Assembly: GCA_964575345.1 (NCBI GenBank)
Contig: CAZNQD010000040.1
Coordinates: 1 to 20,530 of the forward strand
Origin: UBA1402 sp964575345
GTDB taxonomy: Bacteria > Bacteroidota > Bacteroidia > Bacteroidales > UBA1402
Reading direction: 5' to 3'
Length of the DNA: 20,530 nucleotides
Both the position numbers and the translations under genes were made by a program. Positions 15,415 through 20,530 of the stretch are shown here, piece after piece (within the stretch, counting starts at the first letter, position 1; each line of letters opens with the position of its first letter). The notes under the pieces were generated by a model. The model made no database searches, had not been told where the DNA came from, and saw only the letters and a list, made by a program, of their open reading frames with translations.

Positions 15415-16239
15415 TCAGTTCCTGACCACCTGCATGCTGAGAATCACCACATCAGTTTTGGGCCGGTCGGCAGTGCCGGTTTCGACTGATTGTATCTTTC
15501 CGACTACATCAAGACCTTCGACCACTTCGCCAAAGACGGTGTATTCGTTGTCCAGGTGGGGGGTACCGCCCAGGCTGGTATAGGCCTTGATTTGTTCCGG
15601 GCTGAGTCCCTGGGGTGGATTCGCCTGAAAATGGGCTTCCATCAGGGCTATCAGTTCGTCCTGAAGCTTTTGCAGTCCGGCCTGATCGTTGGCCTGATAC
15701 AGCTGCTGAATTTTAGTTTGCTGTTTTCCGGCCAATTGTTGAAAATAGGCGTTTTTGAGCTGGTTAATTTTTTGAGCTTCCAGCTGGCTGATATCTGAGG
15801 CCTTGTAAACCTGCCCCCAGACAATATAAAATTGGGAGCCGGAGGAGGCTTTTTGGGGATTCATCTGATCTCCGGTGCGTGCAGCCGACAAAGCGCCGCG
15901 CTTGTGGAAGTATTTGGGGTAAACAAATTCAGCGGGAATCGTATAGCCCGGGCCGCCGGAACCCAATTGTTTACCGGCAGGCGCATTGCGCGATTCGGGA
16001 TCTCCGCCCTGAATCATAAAGTCTTTGATAACACGGTGAAAGAGCAGGTTGTTGAAATAACCCTCGTTTACTAACTTGACAAAATTGTCCCGGTGTTTGG
16101 GGGTTTCGTTGTAGAGTTTGATTTTGACTTTGCCCATGGAAGTTTCCATCAGGACATAAGTTACTTTTTCTTCGGAGTGAATCATATAAGTTTGGCTGGT
16201 AAGGAGCAGTACAGAGATGAAAAAAAACAGCCTTTTCAT
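15415..16239 (-). CDS. Exported cyclophilin-type peptidyl-prolyl cis-trans isomerase
   Basis: A 274-residue cyclophilin. The start at 16239 (MKRLFFFISVLLLTSQTYMI) gives a signal peptide; an in-frame extension to 16329 would run across the divergent promoters and is rejected. Catalytic segments are F67-H-R-V-I-K-D-F-M-I-Q-G-G (the Arg and Gln that grip proline), R114-G-A-L-S-A-A-R and S135-Q-F-Y-I. Between Q-F-Y-I-V-W-G and L-D-N-E-Y-T-V-F-G an insert of about 80 residues (144-224), rich in K/Q/E/L and probably a helical hairpin, breaks the domain. Such inserts occur in Bacteroidota homologues and may bind partners. It accelerates folding of periplasmic or outer-membrane proteins and is first in a two-gene unit with the M16 peptidase. 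Confidence 0.92.
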   Translation of the reverse strand: MKRLFFFISVLLLTSQTYMIHSEEKVTYVLMETSMGKVKIKLYNETPKHRDNFVKLVNEGYFNNLLFHRVIKDFMIQGGDPESRNAPAGKQLGSGGPGYTIPAEFVYPKYFHKRGALSAARTGDQMNPQKASSGSQFYIVWGQVYKASDISQLEAQKINQLKNAYFQQLAGKQQTKIQQLYQANDQAGLQKLQDELIALMEAHFQANPPQGLSPEQIKAYTSLGGTPHLDNEYTVFGEVVEGLDVVGKIQSVETGTADRPKTDVVILSMQVVRN

Positions 16240-16262
16240 GTTTAAATTTTTTTTAAGCTCCG

Positions 16263-16291
16263 CAAAGATACGAATATTCTGCCTACCTTTG
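16263..16291. promoter_or_regulatory. Divergent promoter pair (cyclophilin / nucleotidyltransferase)
   Basis: The minus strand has TATCTTTG (plus 16263-16270) and the plus strand TACCTTTG (16284-16291); both match TANNTTTG and lie 24 bp upstream of their respective ATGs (16239 and 16316). Their -33 regions overlap, so the two units may compete for polymerase. GTGTT-CCTT-AACAC just after the plus box (16291-16304) is a small hairpin at the likely 5' end of the rightward transcript. Confidence 0.55.
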
Positions 16292-16315
16292 TGTTCCTTA
16301 ACACAAAAAAGAACT

Positions 16316-17224
16316 ATGACCAAACCCACACTATTTGTTTTAGCGGCAGGAATGGGCAGTCGTTACGGAGGACTCAAACAATTGGACGGAGTGGGCCCTC
16401 AGGGAGAAACCATTATGGATTATTCCATTTTTGACGCAGCCAGAGCCGGATTCGGTAAAGTTGTCTTTGTTATTCGCAAGAGTTTCGAAGAAGATTTCAA
16501 GACAAAGATTGTCAGTAAATACAAAGGTTTTATACCCGTGGAGATTGTTTTTCAGGACCTGAACAGCTTACCTGCTGGTTTCGTTTGTCCTCCCGAAAGA
16601 CAAAAACCCTGGGGAACCAATCACGCCGTTTTGATGGGCAAAGACGTCATCAAAGAAGCCTTTGCGGTGATTAATGCCGATGATTTTTACGGAAGGGAAA
16701 GCTATATGGTCCTGGCAAAGGCCTTGAGCGGGCTGGAAGGGAAAACGAACCAATATTGCATGGTCGGCTACAGGGTGGGCAACACCTTGTCCGAGAGTGG
16801 CTCGGTGGCCAGAGGAATTTGTCAGACCGACGAAAACGACTGTCTGACCACCGTAGTGGAACGTACCTGGATCATTCGCGACCAGGACGGATTGGTTAAA
16901 TACAAAGACGAAAACGAGCAATTGGTGACGGTGGACGAAAACGCCCCCGTATCGATGAATATGTGGGGTTTCACTCCCGATTATTTCGATTATTCCGAAA
17001 CTAATTTTATCGGGTTTCTCAAAGAAAACATCAACAATCCCAAGGCTGAATTTTATATTCCCTGGGTGGTAAACAACCTGATTAATCAGGGCAAGGCTGT
17101 CTGTAAGGTCCTGGATACTCCTTCCAAGTGGTTTGGGGTGACTTATGCCGAAGACCGTCCTACAGTGGTTAGCAAAATAAAAGACCTGGTTGAGGCGGGA
17201 GAATACCCTTCAAAACTTTGGTAA
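16316..17224 (+). CDS. Sugar-phosphate nucleotidyltransferase (NTP-transferase superfamily)
   Basis: A 302-residue GT-A-fold nucleotidyltransferase. The N-terminal pyrophosphorylase motif A-A-G-M-G-S-R-Y-G-G-L-K-Q at residues 9-21 binds NTP. N-A-D-D-F-Y-G near 120-126 supplies the metal-binding Asp. I chose the ATG at 16316 because the protein then opens directly on the first strand (TKPTLFVLAAGMGSRYGG); an upstream extension crosses the promoter. The family joins NTP and sugar-1-phosphate to give NDP-sugar plus pyrophosphate. It differs from RmlA/GalU in having no recognisable C-terminal extension. It heads a rightward cluster with galactokinase 59 bp downstream, so galactose-1-phosphate is a reasonable substrate (inference). 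Glucose-1-phosphate or another sugar phosphate remains possible. Confidence 0.85.
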   Translation: MTKPTLFVLAAGMGSRYGGLKQLDGVGPQGETIMDYSIFDAARAGFGKVVFVIRKSFEEDFKTKIVSKYKGFIPVEIVFQDLNSLPAGFVCPPERQKPWGTNHAVLMGKDVIKEAFAVINADDFYGRESYMVLAKALSGLEGKTNQYCMVGYRVGNTLSESGSVARGICQTDENDCLTTVVERTWIIRDQDGLVKYKDENEQLVTVDENAPVSMNMWGFTPDYFDYSETNFIGFLKENINNPKAEFYIPWVVNNLINQGKAVCKVLDTPSKWFGVTYAEDRPTVVSKIKDLVEAGEYPSKLW

Positions 17225-17283
17225 GTCATGAAGTGCATCAGTACAAAGAGATCAGTAACTAAAAATCAGCATTTAAAAATACA

Positions 17284-18426
17284 ATGGATTACTCAGCAAT
17301 AACAACACAATTCAACAAGCGCTACGGCTCTGAATACAGTCTCTATGCCTCTCCCGGCCGAGTGAATCTCATAGGCGAACACACCGATTACAATGGTGGA
17401 TTTGTGTTTCCCGGAGCTATTGATAAGCTTATTGTAGCAGCGATCAAACCCAACGACACCGATATAGTTCGGGTATATTCCTACGACATGAAGGAAACAG
17501 CCGAATTTGCTCTGGATGAAAAGCCAACGACGTCCTGGGCTTTGTATATCTACGGTGTGATCAGTGAAATCAGCAAACGCGGCTTGAAAGTTGGAGGTTT
17601 CGACTGCGTGTTTGGGGGAGACATTCCCATAGGCTCGGGCTTATCGACTTCGGCCGCTTTGGAATCGACTTTTGCTTTTGCGCTGAACGACTTATATAAG
17701 CTGGGACTGGCCAGGTTGGATCTGGCCCTGATCGGGCAGGCTGCCGAACACAACGCCGTGGGAGTTCGTTGCGGTATCATGGATCAGTTCGCCTCTGTTT
17801 TTGGCGAGACAGATCACCTTATCCGACTTGACTGCCGTTCGCTGGAATATGAACTGGTGCCTTTTCATCCCAAAAATTGCCGCCTGGTTTTGCTCGATAC
17901 TCAGGTCAAGCACAATCTGGCTGCTTCGGAATACAACATTCGACGCGCAGAATGCGAAGAAGGCGTTTCTATCATTCAAAAGAGGCATCCTCAGGTGAAA
18001 TTGCTGCGCGATGTCAGCCTGGATTTGCTGAACGATTTCAAAAAGGAACTCAAAGAGAGCACCTATCGCCGCTGTCGGTATGTGATCGAAGAAAACCAGC
18101 GTCTGCTCGATGCCTGCGAAGCGCTCAAACACGACAATTACACAGAATTCGGGAAAAAAATGTACGGTTCGCACGAAGGCTTGAGCAAAGAATACAACGT
18201 TAGCTGCAAGGAATTGGATTTTTTGGTAAGTATAGCCATCAAAAACGGAGCCCTGGGTGCCCGCATGATGGGCGGTGGCTTTGGCGGCTGCACTATAAAT
18301 CTCCTGGAAGAAAGTCACTACGCTGCTTTTGTCGAAGAGGCCATTGCAGCCTACAAAATTGAATTCAACAAGGCCCCCAAGATTTACGACGTCAAAATCG
18401 GCAAGGGTTCTCATAAAATTGCCTGA
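17284..18426 (+). CDS. galK: Galactokinase (GHMP kinase)
   Basis: A 380-residue galactokinase of normal length. GalK signature near 25-39: G-R-V-N-L-I-G-E-H-T-D-Y-N-G-G. ATP-binding loop near 117-127: G-S-G-L-S-T-S-A-A-L-E (usual form G-L-S-S-S-A). Catalytic Asp in C-G-I-M-D-Q-F near 165; C-terminal G-A-R-M-M-G-G-G-F-G-G near 325-335. It phosphorylates galactose at C1 with ATP in the cytosol, the first Leloir step. The next step would need GalT/GalE; neither lies here, but a nucleotidyltransferase gene sits directly upstream. The xylulokinase gene starts 2 bp after its stop, so pentose and galactose use are co-transcribed. Confidence 0.95.
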   Translation: MDYSAITTQFNKRYGSEYSLYASPGRVNLIGEHTDYNGGFVFPGAIDKLIVAAIKPNDTDIVRVYSYDMKETAEFALDEKPTTSWALYIYGVISEISKRGLKVGGFDCVFGGDIPIGSGLSTSAALESTFAFALNDLYKLGLARLDLALIGQAAEHNAVGVRCGIMDQFASVFGETDHLIRLDCRSLEYELVPFHPKNCRLVLLDTQVKHNLAASEYNIRRAECEEGVSIIQKRHPQVKLLRDVSLDLLNDFKKELKESTYRRCRYVIEENQRLLDACEALKHDNYTEFGKKMYGSHEGLSKEYNVSCKELDFLVSIAIKNGALGARMMGGGFGGCTINLLEESHYAAFVEEAIAAYKIEFNKAPKIYDVKIGKGSHKIA

Positions 18427-18428
18427 TC

Positions 18429-19901
18429 ATGTATTTGCTGGGTTACGATATTGGAAGTTCTTCGGTGAAAGCTTCTTTGGTAGACGCACAGAGTGGTGAA
18501 TGTATTTACTCGGCCTTTTCACCGGCCACAGAAATGTCAATAAAAGCGTTGCAGACAGGCTGGGCAGAGCAAGATCCCGAAGATTGGTGGCAGAACCTCA
18601 AAATTGTCACCAAGGAAATACTCCAACATACGGCGATTGATGCGGCTTCGATCAAAGCCATCGGTATTTCCTATCAGATGCACGGCCTGGTATTGGTCGG
18701 CAAACAGCAGAAAGTATTGCGTCCGGCCATCATCTGGTGCGATTCCAGAGCTGTGCCCTACGGCGAAAAAGCCTTTCACGAACTGGGGCAGGAGCATTGC
18801 CTCTCGCATTTGCTCAATTCCCCCGGAAATTTTACCGCTGCCAAGCTGGCCTGGGTCAAAGAAAACGAGCCCGTGCTTTTTGAGCAGATCGACAAGATTT
18901 TGTTGCCGGGAGATTATATTGCCTTGCGCCTGAGCGGAGAAGCCCTTACCACAGCTTCGGGTTTGTCCGAAGGTATTTTCTGGGACTTCAAACAGCAGCA
19001 ACCGGCAGATTTTATTTTGGATTATTGGGGCATACCCCGGGAGTGGATTCCCGGGATTCTGCCCTCCTTTTCGGAACAAGGTCGTTTATTGGCTTCGGCA
19101 GCCAACGAATTAGGCCTGTCCAAAGGTACTCCCATTTGTTACCGTGCCGGCGATCAACCAAACAATGCCTTATCGCTGAATGTGTTGAATCCGGGTGAGA
19201 TTGCAGCCACCGCAGGCACCTCGGGCGTGGTTTATGGTGTGAACGACAGTCTGGCTTATGATCCACAATCGAGGGTTAATAGTTTTGCTCATGTCAATCA
19301 CAGCGCAGAGTCCACTCGCATAGGCGTTTTGCTTTGCATTAACGGCACCGGTATATTGAACGCCTGGCTCAAACGCAACTCTGCCTCAAACAACCTGAGC
19401 TACGCTCAATTGAACGAGTTGGCTGCCAGGGCGCCTATCGGAGCTGACGGCCTGTCGATCCTGCCTTTTGGCAACGGCTCGGAACGTATGCTCGAAAACA
19501 AAGCCTCCTCGTGCAGTATACACGGCCTGCAATTCAACAGGCATTCCCAGGCGCATCTGCTCAGGGCGGCCCAGGAAGGGATTGTGTTTGCTTTTGCCTA
19601 TGGTATGGAAATCATGCAGGCGATGGGAATCAATACTGCGCTTATCAGGGCCGGCCATGCTAATATGTTTCTGAGTCCTTTATTCCGCGAAAGTCTTTCT
19701 ACCCTCACAGGCGCAGGCATTGAGCTGTACGATACCGATGGTTCTGTGGGAGCAGCCAGAGGCGCGGGAATTGGTGCCGGTATTTATTCCACACCACAGG
19801 AAGCTTTCGGCAAACTCAAAAGAATAGCCCGAATCAATCCCAGGCCTTCTGAGCAACCTGCTTACCTGGAAGCCTATAATCGCTGGAAACAATATATTTA
19901 G
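18429..19901 (+). CDS. xylB: Xylulokinase (FGGY family)
   Basis: A 490-residue FGGY carbohydrate kinase. The N-terminal ATPase strand is YLLGYDIGSSSVKASL. The xylulokinase-type Q-M-H-G is near 83-86. A-G-D-Q-P-N-N-A near 239-246 holds the catalytic Asp, and the C-terminal phosphate-binding region A-T-A-G-T-S-G-V is near 259-266. The product, D-xylulose-5-phosphate, enters the pentose phosphate pathway. Assignment over other FGGY kinases rests on the Q-M-H-G motif and on the xylose isomerase gene 25 bp downstream. The gene follows galK by 2 bp. Confidence 0.93.
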   Translation: MYLLGYDIGSSSVKASLVDAQSGECIYSAFSPATEMSIKALQTGWAEQDPEDWWQNLKIVTKEILQHTAIDAASIKAIGISYQMHGLVLVGKQQKVLRPAIIWCDSRAVPYGEKAFHELGQEHCLSHLLNSPGNFTAAKLAWVKENEPVLFEQIDKILLPGDYIALRLSGEALTTASGLSEGIFWDFKQQQPADFILDYWGIPREWIPGILPSFSEQGRLLASAANELGLSKGTPICYRAGDQPNNALSLNVLNPGEIAATAGTSGVVYGVNDSLAYDPQSRVNSFAHVNHSAESTRIGVLLCINGTGILNAWLKRNSASNNLSYAQLNELAARAPIGADGLSILPFGNGSERMLENKASSCSIHGLQFNRHSQAHLLRAAQEGIVFAFAYGMEIMQAMGINTALIRAGHANMFLSPLFRESLSTLTGAGIELYDTDGSVGAARGAGIGAGIYSTPQEAFGKLKRIARINPRPSEQPAYLEAYNRWKQYI

Positions 19902-19926
19902 TCATATCAACACAAAATAAATAACT

Positions 19927-20530
19927 ATGTCAACAAAAGAATTCTTTCCCGGTATCGGGAAAATCAAGTACGAAGGACCCCAGTCCAAAAATCCCCTGGC
20001 ATTTCGTTATTACGATGCCAACAAAGTAGTAATGGGCAAAACCATGGCAGAATGGACCCGATTTTCGATGGCTTACTGGCATACTCTCTGTGCCGAAGGC
20101 GGTGACCAGTTTGGCGGAGGCACCAAAACCTTCGCCTGGAACAAGGGTTCAATCCTGGAAAGAGCCAAGGCAAAAATGGATGCCGGCTTTGAATTTATGA
20201 GCAAAACAGGCATACAGTATTATTGCTTCCACGACATTGATTTGGTCGACGAGGCGGAAACGATAGAAGAATACGAAAGCAATCTCAAAGCCATTGTTGA
20301 ATATGCCAAACAGAAGCAAGCCGAAACCGGGATTAAACTTTTGTGGGGAACGGCCAATGTGTTCAGTCACAAACGTTACATGAACGGTGCTGCCACCAAT
20401 CCGGAATTTGCCTCAGTGGCCTATGCTGCTACTCAGATTAAAAATGCCCTTGACGCCACCATTGCCCTGGGTGGTGAAAACTATGTGTTCTGGGGTGGTC
20501 GCGAAGGCTATATGAGCCTGCTCAATACCG
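19927..20530 (+). CDS. xylA: Xylose isomerase, 5' part (continues past the window)
   Basis: The first 201 residues of a family usually about 440 residues long. The start MSTKEFFPGIGKIKYEG matches the longer, class II xylose isomerases of Bacteroides and Prevotella. The catalytic H102 and D105 lie in Y-Y-C-F-H-D-I-D-L, and the conserved L-L-W-G-T-A-N-V-F and Y-V-F-W-G-G-R-E-G-Y segments are present near 138-146 and 187-196. The enzyme interconverts D-xylose and D-xylulose with divalent metal in the cytosol. It is the third gene of galK-xylB-xylA. No terminator or promoter is seen in the 25 bp before it, so it is co-transcribed with xylB. Confidence 0.97.
   Translation, partial: MSTKEFFPGIGKIKYEGPQSKNPLAFRYYDANKVVMGKTMAEWTRFSMAYWHTLCAEGGDQFGGGTKTFAWNKGSILERAKAKMDAGFEFMSKTGIQYYCFHDIDLVDEAETIEEYESNLKAIVEYAKQKQAETGIKLLWGTANVFSHKRYMNGAATNPEFASVAYAATQIKNALDATIALGGENYVFWGGREGYMSLLNT

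Noticed and set aside
16217..16315. N-terminal extension of the nucleotidyltransferase
   Set aside because: It would overlap the divergent promoters and the cyclophilin gene; the family starts directly with the nucleotide-binding strand at 16316.
16240..16329. N-terminal extension of the cyclophilin upstream of 16239
   Set aside because: It would bury the signal peptide and overlap the nucleotidyltransferase start.
14168..17995. 13-mer GCATCCTCAGGTG present near 14168 and again inside galK near 17983
   Set aside because: One copy is in coding DNA and the other at the end of an unrelated gene; there is no larger shared sequence, so it is coincidence.
17692..18414. 240-codon minus-strand frame inside galK
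   Set aside because: GalK motifs on the plus strand are complete, and the opposite frame is a coding shadow.
1..20530. CRISPR array, transposase, toxin-antitoxin or restriction genes
   Set aside because: Looked for on both strands; no regularly spaced repeats and no such protein motifs were found.

Overview
The window looks like ordinary Bacteroidota (probably Bacteroidales) chromosome. Most upstream regions carry the group's -7 box TANNTTTG. Start codons lack strong Shine-Dalgarno sequences. XylA is of the Bacteroides/Prevotella type, and the envelope genes (long TPR protein plus TonB-receptor-like barrel, cyclophilin with a helical insert) are typical. A run of 100 N at 4982-5081 shows a draft, scaffolded assembly.

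Layout. 1-640: the 5' part of a leftward adenosine-kinase-like PfkB sugar kinase, divergent from tRNA-Asn(GTT), which ends in a clear terminator. 657-6236: a rightward run of Nudix hydrolase, 1,000-residue TPR protein, outer-membrane barrel (interrupted by the gap) and recO. 6334-6504: tRNA-Arg(CCT) with promoter and terminator. 6505-8604: an A/T-richer accessory stretch with short direct repeats, a hypothetical protein and a DUF898/YjgN-like membrane protein with a long palindrome on its promoter. This could be the remnant of an element inserted at the tRNA, but no integrase or second att site is visible. 8674-9876: a thermonuclease-like lipoprotein and a short-chain dehydrogenase, tail to tail.

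9877-13031: a large secreted glycoside hydrolase gene (GH43, BNR_4-like propeller, Ig-like domain, C-terminal beta-sandwich) with direct repeats and a promoter upstream. One in-frame TAA cuts the signal-peptide part from the catalytic part, exactly where family members have an aromatic residue before the catalytic-base motif T-A-D. 13111-14043: an E2-type acyltransferase lacking the usual active-site His. 14174-16239: a leftward two-gene unit, exported cyclophilin then M16 peptidase.

16316-20530: a rightward sugar cluster of nucleotidyltransferase, galactokinase, xylulokinase and xylose isomerase (cut by the window end). XylA and XylB feed xylose into the pentose phosphate pathway. GalK plus the nucleotidyltransferase could form a kinase/pyrophosphorylase route from galactose to UDP-galactose without GalT (inference). 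The GH43 gene, if functional, would supply pentoses to this cluster. I saw no CRISPR array, transposase, integrase or defence operon. The best leads are the interrupted GH43 fusion, the kinase/nucleotidyltransferase pair and the tRNA-Arg-adjacent accessory segment.
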